Origin: Bartonella apihabitans
Lineage (GTDB): Bacteria > Pseudomonadota > Alphaproteobacteria > Rhizobiales > Rhizobiaceae
Assembly (NCBI RefSeq): GCF_030758755.1
Contig: NZ_CP132387.1
Span: 1,426,001 to 1,490,000, forward strand
Reading direction: 5' to 3'
Length of the DNA: 64,000 bases
The notes under the pieces were generated by a model. That model searched no databases. It worked only from the letters and a program-made list of their open reading frames with translations, and was not told the DNA's origin. Positions 45,796 to 53,768 of the stretch are shown here, in pieces. Made by a program: the position numbers and the translations under genes. The first letter of the stretch is position 1. Every line of letters starts with the position of its first letter.

Positions 45796-45842
45796 ATTGA
45801 TTGGCGCATTCTGACCTTTCAATCGGTCAAAATGCGTCAATC
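45796..45842 (-). terminator. Long hairpin terminator between mntH and rsmH
   Basis: TTGGCGCATTCTGACC (45801-45816) and GGTCAAAATGCGTCAA (45825-45840) form a 16-bp stem with two mismatches around an eight-base loop. On the minus strand it is followed by ATCAATTTTTAAA. It would end the mntH transcript just before rsmH, and the cluster promoter must overlap or follow it. Confidence 0.75.
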
Positions 45843-45893
45843 TTCTTTATCGCACAGTTATGCTTAACGAAGTGTTAGGATTGAACCCGTCAT

Positions 45894-47207
45894 TCACGAA
45901 ATTTCCGGTATTAAACCGAATGTCATGAAGAGCAGGACAAAATTCAGTATCAAAACAACAATTGCCGAAAGAATGGCAACAATCTGGGTAACAATTCCAT
46001 TGGCAAATTGCCCCATAATGACCTTGCGGCCACTAAAATAGAGAAGCGCAATCATGGGGACAGGCAGCGAGATTGAAAGAATAACCTGACTGACAACCAG
46101 CGCTTCGGTCGAGTTGACACCAAGTGCTACAACGATAAAGGCAGGAATTATCGTAACCAAACGGCGAACCCATATCGGTATATAGAAGCCGACAAATCCT
46201 TGCATAACCATTTGTCCGGCCATAGTGCCAACAACCGAACTTGAAATACCCGAAACAATCAGCGAAACAAGGAAAACACCTGCTGCACCGATACCGAGAA
46301 GCGGCGTCAATGTGTAATAGGCCTGATCAATTTCGGCAATGTCGTTATGCGTACCATGAAATGTACTTGCCGCCATAATAACCATGGCCATATTGACCAT
46401 GCCTGCAATAGCAAGAGCAACAATAACTTCGCGGTTGGAATAGCGCACAAGCTGGCGACGATCCTTATCACTCTGGACTTTGGCACGTGCCTGTGTCAGG
46501 CCGGAGTGGAGGTAAAGCGCATGCGGCATAACGGTCGCACCGATAATACCGACGGAAATCAACAAAGCGTTGGCATCAGGCATTTCCGGTGTGAAAAGAT
46601 GCAAACCCGCAGCTTCCCAATCAACCGGCGCTATCACCATTTCGATAAGGTAACAAATACCGATAATCGAAACCAGAATACCGATCAGAATTTCTGTCGG
46701 GCGGAAACCGCGGCTATCAATCATCAGAAGCGCATAGGTAATGATTGCGGTAATAATCATACCGACGATGAGCGGCAAATTGAATAACAAGGCAAGACCG
46801 ATAGCACCGCCGAGGAATTCGGCAAGGTCGGTTGCCATAGCAGCGATTTCACTGATAATCCACATTGCCACGACAACAGGCTTTGATAGATTGTCGCGAC
46901 AAAGCTCGGCAAGGTTGCGGCCGGTTACAATGCCGACTTTGGCCGACAGTGCCTGAAACAGCATGGCAATAAGATTGGCGAGCAACACCACCCACAACAA
47001 CGTGTAGCCATAGCCCGATCCGGCCTGAATATTGGTCGCAAAATTACCGGGATCCATATAGGCGATTGAGGCGATAACGGCAGGCCCAACCATGAGAAGA
47101 AATGTACGTCCGCCCTTTCGCTTGCCGGCAAGCATTGCAGAAATGCCTTCCGACGTCCGTTCGGTGAGCGAGGACTTACGGGAGAATTTATCATCTTGAA
47201 GAGACAT
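45894..47207 (-). CDS. mntH: Nramp family manganese/divalent metal transporter
   Basis: Proton-coupled Mn2+ (and Fe2+) importer of the inner membrane. The 437-residue protein has eleven predicted spans. The metal-binding motif IASIAYMDPGNFATNIQAG is in the first span and VMPHALYLHSGLTQAR in the sixth, and both Nramp signatures are intact. A symmetric AATGC-TTT-GCATT element just upstream may be a Fur/Mur operator. It is monocistronic, ended by a long hairpin. Confidence 0.94.
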   Translation of the reverse strand: MSLQDDKFSRKSSLTERTSEGISAMLAGKRKGGRTFLLMVGPAVIASIAYMDPGNFATNIQAGSGYGYTLLWVVLLANLIAMLFQALSAKVGIVTGRNLAELCRDNLSKPVVVAMWIISEIAAMATDLAEFLGGAIGLALLFNLPLIVGMIITAIITYALLMIDSRGFRPTEILIGILVSIIGICYLIEMVIAPVDWEAAGLHLFTPEMPDANALLISVGIIGATVMPHALYLHSGLTQARAKVQSDKDRRQLVRYSNREVIVALAIAGMVNMAMVIMAASTFHGTHNDIAEIDQAYYTLTPLLGIGAAGVFLVSLIVSGISSSVVGTMAGQMVMQGFVGFYIPIWVRRLVTIIPAFIVVALGVNSTEALVVSQVILSISLPVPMIALLYFSGRKVIMGQFANGIVTQIVAILSAIVVLILNFVLLFMTFGLIPEIS

Positions 47208-47222
47208 GCAACAAAACTTTCT

Positions 47223-47245
47223 AATTGCGAATGCTTTGCATTAGC
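47223..47245. promoter_or_regulatory. Mur/Fur-type operator candidate upstream of mntH
   Basis: The palindrome AATGCTTTGCATT (47230-47242) is embedded in TAATTGCGAATGCTTTGCATTA, 22 bases before the mntH start codon. Rhizobial mntH genes are known to be repressed by the Fur-family regulator Mur in response to manganese, and GCAA/TTGC-rich palindromes are typical of its sites. The assignment is inference. Confidence 0.4.
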
Positions 47246-47324
47246 TCTAACGATCTATCCCGTCAATCGGGGTCATATAAAAATATTTGTGAATTTCACT
47301 CGAGTAAATAGCGGAGTAATGAAA

Positions 47325-47722
47325 AATGTCAGTTGGTCTGTAAGCCGGGTTCTGTATGGCGAAATTTGATTAAAAATTCCGCGTGACAGCCATTCATCTG
47401 GTACGGATGTTACCACCCGTCTCGTGCAACCTACCCGAATGACAGGCCCGGAAATCGGCTGCAAGCAAAGCCTGCGTGTCATTCCTATTCGGTCTTGCTC
47501 CCGGTGGGGTTTACCTTGCCACATCCATTACTGGATGCGCGGTGGGCTCTTACCCCGCCTTTTCACCCTTACCTGCATGAACAGGCGGTATATTTCTGTG
47601 GCACTTTCCCTGAGGTCACCCTCGCCGGACGTTATCCGGCACCGTTATTCCATGGAGCCCGGACTTTCCTCACCTTTCACCTTTCGGTATTGAGAAGGCG
47701 CGGCTGTCCGACCAACTGACGG
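47325..47722 (-). ncRNA. rnpB: RNase P RNA (class A)
   Basis: Catalytic RNA that trims the 5' ends of precursor tRNAs. On the minus strand the terminal helix is GTCAGTTGGTC (from 47720) with GACCAACTGAC (to 47328). Hallmarks are GAGGAAAGTCCGGGCTCC (CR I), GGTAAACCCCACC, GGTAGGTT-type P4 partner sequences near the 3' half and ACAGAACCCGGCTTAC (CR V) at the 3' end. Length is about 395 nt. Open reading frames drawn through this region are artefacts. Ends are accurate to a few bases. Confidence 0.95.
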
Positions 47723-47726
47723 GCTG

Positions 47727-47755
47727 CTTATAAAACAAAATCGGGCTGCTGCAAA
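47727..47755 (-). promoter_or_regulatory. Promoter of rnpB
   Basis: On the minus strand TTTGCA (47755-47750) and TATAAG (47732-47727) are 17 bases apart, and the mature RNA starts 7 bases after the -10 box. This agrees with a housekeeping sigma-70-type promoter. Confidence 0.7.
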
Positions 47756-47759
47756 CCAA

Positions 47760-48440
47760 TAAAAGCCGCTTCATTAACACCCCTTCCCCGAAACTCTCCG
47801 GAAAGGAAAACCGGCGGAATTTTGAACAAAGCCTGCAAAAACAAGAATCCTGAAAAACAGAGGGAAATAAAAGTCGTTCCGGTCACTCAATTGCTAAACT
47901 TTACAAATACCATAACACAGGCTTCGCATGCGAAATTACGACTTCTGAGGCTATAAAAGCCAATTGTTTCCTACCTTGAACTGCAATCATATAAAAAATA
48001 CCATTAGATTTTTTAAAATCAGGCAATCCGGTTTTTAAGTCCGACAGGAAAAACCGGCTTCAAGCAATTTAAGCCATTGCCCGTTTTACGGACAATTGCG
48101 CGACCAAGATAAAGTCCGAAGAACCGTTGCCGGACAAATCTCCCCCATATAAAAATCTCAAACGTGCAAAAATCTCGCACACACAAAACCTTTAAAAATT
48201 TTCCGTAAATAGTACCTCACCGCAACAATCCGGCGAGGTCTATTTTCCCGGCGAGGTCTATTTTCCCGGCGAGATCTATTTTCTATGAGAAAAAAGACCC
48301 AAGATTTAAACAGTCAGGATCATAAACAAATTAAAAAACACACGGGCAAAAGCGTTCCATTTTTAAAAAATATAGTCACGCTTCCTCCCTTGAAGCATAG
48401 CCATTCAATTGTTCCGGTTATATTTTTTAAAAGCTTTTAA
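47760..48440. other. Intergenic region between rnpB and the amidase gene
   Basis: About 680 bases without a credible gene. The only structured element I see is the 18-bp triplicate at 48231-48284. The rest is unremarkable. Confidence 0.5.
48231..48284. repeat. Three tandem copies of an 18-bp unit
   Basis: The unit CGGCGAGGTCTATTTTCC occurs twice exactly (48231-48248, 48249-48266) and once with two changes (48267-48284). It lies in the downstream region of the amidase gene. It looks like a young tandem duplication and could vary in copy number between strains. Confidence 0.85.
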
Positions 48441-48441
48441 A

Positions 48442-49209
48442 TTAGGTGAGGCTTTTCAACGTGCCAAGCAGGCGATGAAGCGTGTCAATCGTCGAGACAT
48501 CCGCAACCCCGTCAACTTTTTGCGGTCTGAAATGGCGCTGAAAGGCTTTTGTCACGAGTTGCGTGCGTTCGTCAAAAGAACCGGTAATATCAATGCCGTA
48601 ACCATAAAGAGCAAGCATTGATTGATAGGCTTCAACCGGTCTGCCGCTTTCACCATTGGTCATGAAGCGTCCACCGGAAATCGCGGCCGGACGCACAAAA
48701 TGGCCAATACCGGCCTTAAAAAGTGTTTCCCAAGGAAATTTTTCACCCGGGTCGGTTTTGCGATGGGGAGCAATATCGGAATGGGCAAGCACATTTCTCT
48801 GTTCAATCGAATATTTTTCAATGATCGATTGGCAAAGTTTGATGACCGACTCAATCTGCTTTTCCGGATAATCGGGAAAGTTCAACAAAGGCCCGCCATT
48901 GACAATTTCAATGCCGATCGAATGGGAATTCACATCCGTAATTCCGCGCCAGAAACTTTCACCGGCATGCCACGCGCGATAAGCCTCTTGAACCAGTTGC
49001 ACGACTTTCCCGTCTTCTTCCACCACATAATGGGCTGAAACTTTCGCGTCCGGCGAACATAAAAGTTGTTCGGCACTTTCGGCATTTTCCATGCCCGTGT
49101 AATGGAGAATAAGAAATTGCGGTTTGGCGCCGTCTTTACGCTCCTCAAAGTTCGGTGAAGGGCGAACAATTGCTCCCTGATAATCCGCTTTGAAAGTTTC
49201 TGCACTCAT
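48442..49209 (-). CDS. N-acetylmuramoyl-L-alanine amidase (AmiD type)
   Basis: Zinc amidase cleaving the bond between MurNAc and L-alanine. The 255-residue protein has an amidase_2 domain with ligands in FLILHYTGM (His), RAWHAGESFWRG (His) and NVLAHSDIAPHRKTDPGEKF. A C-terminal peptidoglycan-binding domain (AYQSMLALYGYGIDITG) follows. There is no obvious signal peptide at the predicted start, so it may act in the cytoplasm on recycled muropeptides (AmpD-like) or the start may be mis-set. It starts 4 bases into the end of the DjlA-like gene, so the two are coupled. Confidence 0.85.
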   Translation of the reverse strand: MSAETFKADYQGAIVRPSPNFEERKDGAKPQFLILHYTGMENAESAEQLLCSPDAKVSAHYVVEEDGKVVQLVQEAYRAWHAGESFWRGITDVNSHSIGIEIVNGGPLLNFPDYPEKQIESVIKLCQSIIEKYSIEQRNVLAHSDIAPHRKTDPGEKFPWETLFKAGIGHFVRPAAISGGRFMTNGESGRPVEAYQSMLALYGYGIDITGSFDERTQLVTKAFQRHFRPQKVDGVADVSTIDTLHRLLGTLKSLT

Positions 49210-49919
49210 ACTGTAACAAGCTCCTCACGCACGATAGCCCATGCGTTATTAATAGCCGCCAGACGTTCATTGGCAATAGCCAGAAATTCCTTTGGTAACC
49301 CCCGTGCCATAACTCTGTCGGGGTGGTGTTCGCGCACAAGGTCATGGTAGCGTTTACGTGCTTCCTCGAAGCTTATACCTTTTTTCAGGCCTAAAACCAG
49401 CCACGGATCACTTTCACCGATAACAGCATGGCGCGCGCTGATTGCCCTGAACTGTTCGCGAGAAAAACCGAAAATATCGGAAACCTCACGCAAAAAAACG
49501 AGTTCATCCTGATGGATTACGCCATCCGATTTGGCAATATAAAAAAGGCCTTCCAGAACATCTTCCAATAATTGTCCCTGACAATCGGATTCCTGACAAA
49601 GCCGGAACAGGCGACGCGCATAAACATCAAATCCGGCAATGTCCTGTTTGGCGAGATTATACAAGCGTTCGACATTATGAAACTCGTGGTCTGGAACCGA
49701 AAAAATTTCATAAAATGCTTTGACTTCGGCATCGCTTACAACGCCATCAGCTTTCGCCATTTTTGCCGACAAGGCAATCATGGCAACAGAAAAGGCAACT
49801 TGTCTGCGTGTTTCAGGATCACCTTCAAAGAAGCTGCGTACACGTTCGACAATAGCATTCAACACGTCGCCAGCAACGTTGTTAATAAGCTCGCCAATGC
49901 GTGTCCATAATGAAGGCAT
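49206..49919 (-). CDS. DjlA-like protein: TerB domain plus C-terminal J-domain
   Basis: A 237-residue co-chaperone candidate. The N-terminal half (residues about 35-155) is a TerB-like helical bundle with FSVAMIALSAKMAKADGVVS and FYIAKSDGVIHQDELVFL. The last 65 residues form a J-domain with the catalytic HPD in VREHHPDRVMARGLP, which would stimulate DnaK. Unlike enterobacterial DjlA there is no clear N-terminal membrane anchor. It overlaps the downstream amidase gene by 4 bases, a pairing also common in rhizobia. Confidence 0.87.
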   Translation of the reverse strand: MPSLWTRIGELINNVAGDVLNAIVERVRSFFEGDPETRRQVAFSVAMIALSAKMAKADGVVSDAEVKAFYEIFSVPDHEFHNVERLYNLAKQDIAGFDVYARRLFRLCQESDCQGQLLEDVLEGLFYIAKSDGVIHQDELVFLREVSDIFGFSREQFRAISARHAVIGESDPWLVLGLKKGISFEEARKRYHDLVREHHPDRVMARGLPKEFLAIANERLAAINNAWAIVREELVTV

Positions 49920-50034
49920 CCGGTTTCCCTGAATTTGAATTTAATAAAACTGTTCTATTTGATCGGTCACATAAACAGATAATTTGCCAAGGTCGATAAC
50001 TGATATCGCAAAACGACAAGAATGAAGTTGATGG

Positions 50035-50391
50035 TTACTGTGCTTTATCCCCGTCAACCGTGGACGGACGATTCATCGCCTGACGCGCAACCTCCCCTGC
50101 TTCACGTGCAAAATTTTCTGCCTGTTCTTCACTCTGGCCACTTCTCAAGGCAGATGCTTTTGCGTCTTCCATCAATTTATTGATGACATCCTGTTTTTGC
50201 GCTTCCGTCATATCCGATGGTGTAAGCGGCACTTTTGGCAAACTTATGGCTGCCCCTTCAGGAAGGCCTTTTTCCCCGTTTATTTGACCGGACTCCTTGA
50301 AAAAATATGAGTATCCCCACCACAAACCGGCAATGACGAGAATGAGGAGAATAACAAGACCGATGATGCGACGCCAACGAAGTTTCTTCAT
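50035..50391 (-). CDS. Small single-pass membrane protein of unknown function
   Basis: 118 residues: a basic start (KKLRWRR), one membrane helix (IIGLVILLILVIAGLWWGY) and a soluble, probably periplasmic tail with an acidic helical stretch (SDMTEAQKQDVINKLMEDAK). No family recognised. A GAAG-type weak ribosome site precedes the ATG. It is divergent from the GH25 gene and 115 bases from the DjlA-like gene. Confidence 0.7.
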   Translation of the reverse strand: MKKLRWRRIIGLVILLILVIAGLWWGYSYFFKESGQINGEKGLPEGAAISLPKVPLTPSDMTEAQKQDVINKLMEDAKASALRSGQSEEQAENFAREAGEVARQAMNRPSTVDGDKAQ

Positions 50392-50480
50392 ATTTTTTCC
50401 AAAAGTTTTTATTTATATGCCATTCTTTTACTATTTTTAGCAATGGTGAACAGTGATTTTAGAGCCCGATAGGTGTCGAA

Positions 50481-51310
50481 TTGTTGTTTAAAGATAATTT
50501 TAAAAAAATGGCGCGCACATTACTCGCGTCAATTGCTTCGGCTCTGTTGCTTACAAGCTGTACAACCTTGTCTTATGATCTTGGTGATATTGTGCCACCA
50601 TCCGGCACAGCACCCAAGGGACCAATCAATGCCCCCCGCTTTGATGATCGCAAGCCCCATGACTGGACCGAGCTTACCCCATGGCATTATCCTATTCACG
50701 GAACCGATGTATCGAAATATCAACAGGCAGTTGACTGGGCAGCGGTCAAACATAGCGGTATTTCTTTTGCATTTATCAAAGCAACAGAGGGCGGCGACCG
50801 TGTAGACGACAATTTTCTCCACAACTGGGATGGCACAAAAGAAATCGGTATGCCACGCGGTGCCTATCACTTCTTCTATTATTGCCGCCCGGCTTCCGAA
50901 CAAGCCAAATGGTACATCAGAAATGTACCGAAGGACCTGCTGCCCTGCCGCCGGTGCTTGATATGGAGTGGAATGATTCTTCACCGACATGCAAAATCCG
51001 GCCACCGGCAGAGACAGTTCGTAGTGAAATGAAGGTGTTCCTATCCATTGTTGAAAAATATTATGGCAAGAAACCGATCATCTATACGACAGTCGATTTC
51101 TTCGATCGGAACGGCCTGTCGCAAATAAAAGGTTATTCGTTCTGGCTCCGGTCTGTCGCCGGTCATCCGCAAGAAAAATACGGCACCCATCCGTGGACAT
51201 TCTGGCAATATACCGGAACGGGGCGTGTTCCCGGTATCAAGGGTGATGCCGACATCAACGTCTTTTACGGCAGCCGCGAAGACTGGCAAAAATATGTTTC
51301 CGGAAAATAA
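50481..51310 (+). CDS. Secreted GH25 muramidase (lysozyme) lipoprotein, with one frameshift
   Basis: Glycoside hydrolase family 25 enzyme cleaving the MurNAc-GlcNAc bond. A lipoprotein signal with box LLTSC precedes the catalytic domain, which starts YPIHGTDVSKYQQAVDW and includes FAFIKATEGGDRVDDNF, PRGAYHFFYY, and PPVLDMEWND with the catalytic Asp/Glu. The second frame (to 51310) continues PIIYTTVDFFDRNGL and WTFWQYTGTGRVPGIKGDAD. One added C at 50936-50937 joins the frames (about 276 residues). The start is a TTG (50481 or 50484) after AGGTG, or the ATG at 50508. Bacterial GH25 proteins of this size are host genes, not proof of a prophage. Confidence 0.85.
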
Positions 51311-51434
51311 AAAACGGGTGAGACGACAGGCAATTATCGTTTTGACTTATAAATGAAATACGTATGCCTCTTTATTTCTTTTAAAAAATGGTACAAGACA
51401 TTTTAAACGTCATAAAGTGCAGGAATGAGAATAA

Positions 51435-52679
51435 ATGTTCAAGACAAGACAGGCAATTCTGGCAGCTTCGACATTCTTGTTTGCGACAGTTTTCTGCCCG
51501 CTTTCACAAGCTGAAGAACCTGATGCGGCACCACAAACAGATGATGTCGCAACAAAAGTAGCACGCGAGGCCTGCGGCACGCCAATCGAAACATTCAGAG
51601 AGAATATCGCCGATGAAGCCCGCAAAGCGGGTGTGAGCGAACACGCTATCGACGAGCTCAAAAAAGCAACAATTGATCAGAAGGTTATTGACCGTGATAA
51701 CGGGCAGGCCATTTTCAATCTCACATTTGCGGAATTTTCAAAACGCGTTATCCCTGAAGCGCGTTTAAAAAAGGGCAAGGAAAACTTGCAGAAATATTCC
51801 GATGTTTTTGCAAAAGCTGAAGAAAAATACGGGGTTCCGGGACCGGTTATTGCTGCTTTTTGGGGGCTTGAAACCGATTATGGTGCAGTGCAAGGCAATT
51901 TCGATACGTTGAATGCCCTCTTCACCCTCTCCCATGATTGCAGACGGCCGGAACTCTTCCGCCCGCAATTGATTGCGCTTTTGAAACTGTTCGATCAGGG
52001 CGTCGTCAATGCTGAAACAACCGGTGCTTGGGCTGGCGAAATCGGACAAATGCAACTTTTGCCGAAGGATTATCTCGAACGCGGTGTTGATGGTGATGGT
52101 GATGGTAAAATCGACCTCAAAGGGTCTGTTGCCGATGCTGTCATGACGGCTGCCCATATGTTGAGCGATCTCGGATGGCGGCGCGGTGAACCATGGCTTG
52201 AGGAGGTGCGCCTAACGCGCGATGATCTTCCCTGGCAAGAAGCAATCAGGCAAAATCGCAAACCCCATTCGCAATGGACCAGTTGGGGTGTTACCGGCAT
52301 TAATGGCCCGTTGGGACCCGATAACGGGGATGCATCCCTTATGTTGCCAATGGGTCGAAAGGGACCTGCATTTTTAGCCTATGACAATTTCGATATTTTT
52401 GTCGAATGGAACAAATCGATTGTCTATGCAACAACCGTTGCCTATTTCGCTTCACGCCTTGCCGGTGCCCCTGCTTTCGACATAGGTCATCCGGATCCGG
52501 GGTTGAGCACAGAAGAGATGAAGCAATTGCAACAAAAGCTTGCTGACCGTGGTTATGATATGGGCAAAGTGGATGGCGTTTACGGTATATTGACACGCGA
52601 CGCAGTGCGAACCGAACAGCTCCGTTTGGGACTTCCTGCCAATTCATGGCCGACAAAAGAATTGCTCGACCGGCTTTAA
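51435..52679 (+). CDS. Lytic murein transglycosylase, MltB family, with peptidoglycan-binding domain
   Basis: Periplasmic lysozyme-like enzyme forming 1,6-anhydro-muropeptides. The 414-residue protein has a cleavable signal peptide (about residues 1-26, ending SQA) and an SLT_2 domain with catalytic Glu in IAAFWGLETDYGAVQGNF. AGEIGQMQLLPKDYLERG, the calcium-like DGDGDGK loop and YDNFDIFVEWNKS follow. A C-terminal PG_binding_1 domain (MKQLQQKLADRGYDMGKVDG) completes it. It lies 124 bases after the GH25 gene on the same strand and is followed by a terminator. Confidence 0.9.
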   Translation: MFKTRQAILAASTFLFATVFCPLSQAEEPDAAPQTDDVATKVAREACGTPIETFRENIADEARKAGVSEHAIDELKKATIDQKVIDRDNGQAIFNLTFAEFSKRVIPEARLKKGKENLQKYSDVFAKAEEKYGVPGPVIAAFWGLETDYGAVQGNFDTLNALFTLSHDCRRPELFRPQLIALLKLFDQGVVNAETTGAWAGEIGQMQLLPKDYLERGVDGDGDGKIDLKGSVADAVMTAAHMLSDLGWRRGEPWLEEVRLTRDDLPWQEAIRQNRKPHSQWTSWGVTGINGPLGPDNGDASLMLPMGRKGPAFLAYDNFDIFVEWNKSIVYATTVAYFASRLAGAPAFDIGHPDPGLSTEEMKQLQQKLADRGYDMGKVDGVYGILTRDAVRTEQLRLGLPANSWPTKELLDRL

Positions 52680-52726
52680 AGCCACATTTACCGGTTTAAA
52701 AAAAACTAGCACATTCAACTCATAGC

Positions 52727-52757
52727 AAAACGGGCATCTCTGCCCGTTTTTGTTTTA
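52727..52757 (+). terminator. Intrinsic terminator after the transglycosylase gene
   Basis: AAAACGGGCA and TGCCCGTTTT form a 10-bp stem around TCTC, followed by TGTTTTATT, 48 bases after the stop codon. Confidence 0.9.
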
Positions 52758-53131
52758 TTGTTCGCTTTTTTAGAAATAGCACTTTCCCGATGCGGTAGCA
52801 CTTATCCGATCACCGATTGAAGGCTTCATCTCTTCATTTCCGGAATTATGCGGGCTCCCCTTTTCGCTTCATCATGCAAACATTTTCGCCCAGTCCCGTT
52901 ATTTCTATCGTTCTTTAATAGATGCATTATCCGTTTTCGCCGGTCGCACGGTAATCTACGCCAAATTCTCTTATGCCCTTTTATTTTTTAAACGTCATTC
53001 GTCCCGTCCGACAAAAAGGATTTACCCATTGTCACAGCATAAAGACTTTAACAAAGCCGCATTTCCAACGGGTCATGATTCCGGCACTTCCAAAAAAGCC
53101 AAAAGGATGAATTTGTCCATGCAAAATTCGC

Positions 53132-53321
53132 AAAATAAAACCCGACCGGAGCAAGCTCCGATCGGGCCTCAACCAAGGGAAATCCGTTGCGGGGGGTCTC
53201 GGTCTCCCTGGTTGTTAACCAATTTGTTGCACCTCAATAACGATGCCTCCGTGATATGAACGATCATCGCGACAATCACAAGACAAGGGTTGGAAAAGCG
53301 GCTTAAAATCTAGAAATTTTT
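53132..53321 (-). ncRNA. Candidate small RNA with its own promoter and terminator
   Basis: On the minus strand, a near-consensus promoter (53328-53357) would start a transcript near 53321. It ends in the strong terminator CCCGATCGGAGC...GCTCCGGTCGGG (53141-53166) followed by TTTTATTTT. Upstream of that stem, AACCAGGGA can pair either with TTGGTT just before it or with TCCCTTGGTT after it, giving two exclusive folds. A 32-codon frame (53169-53267) exists but lacks a ribosome site. No gene follows on this strand before the convergent transglycosylase gene. I cannot match it to a named family with certainty; a rhizobial alpha-r type sRNA is plausible. Confidence 0.6.
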
Positions 53322-53327
53322 GCTATA

Positions 53328-53357
53328 ATTTTACTCAATATGATAAAAACGTGTCAA
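53328..53357 (-). promoter_or_regulatory. Sigma-70-type promoter of the small RNA candidate
   Basis: On the minus strand TTGACA (53357-53352) matches the -35 consensus exactly and TAAAAT (53333-53328) is a good -10 box, with an 18-base spacer. Confidence 0.6.
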
Positions 53358-53478
53358 TTTTGTCTTATATTGGAGCAAATAATCGCGAAAAACAGATATT
53401 GCAGGGAAAAATAACCCTAAATTTTCAACAATTCGAGTCGCAGCCGCAGAACTTGTTTGGTCACCTGTCGGGAGATTG

Positions 53479-53760
53479 AGTGTTGCTGGTCAAGCTCTTC
53501 TTTATCTTTGCTCTTCTTGTCCTTTTCCCTTCTTCGTCTTTGTTGTGATAGCAAGCGCAAAGCCCGAAGAACCGGCGACCGAAAACTCAATTGCTTTCTC
53601 TCCCTTCAAGCCTTACCGGCCAATATCATGATTGGCCGCTCAGGAAATTATTGTAAACATCTTCATCAAGAAAGAAGTGCTCTATGGAACAACAAGCACA
53701 ATCGGTCTTTCGCCCATCGTGACAATTTTCGATGAGCAAACCGAATTTTCACTTATGTCT
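53479..53760 (+). pseudogene. Possible remnant of a small exported protein gene
   Basis: GTG at about 53480, behind GGGAG, opens a very hydrophobic signal-like stretch (LLVKLFFIFALLVLFPSSS) that stops at TGA. A second frame then reads VVIASAKPEEPATENSIAF, like a signal cleavage site followed by a mature start. After a further TGA it goes on as QEIIVNIFIKKEVLYGTTST. The combination suggests a broken or mis-sequenced gene, but no family is recognised. Weak call. Confidence 0.25.
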
Positions 53761-53768
53761 CTATCCGT

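Noticed and set aside
47273..47719. Several open frames on both strands within the RNase P RNA
   Set aside because: The region is structural RNA; the frames are chance products of its GC-rich helices.
48231..48284. CRISPR array
   Set aside because: The units are directly adjacent with no spacers and only three copies.
50481..51310. Prophage endolysin
   Set aside because: The GH25 protein has a lipoprotein signal and there are no phage structural, integrase or holin genes nearby.
53029..53259. 76-codon plus-strand frame
   Set aside because: It runs through the terminator stem of the minus-strand RNA candidate, has no ribosome site and a non-protein-like composition.
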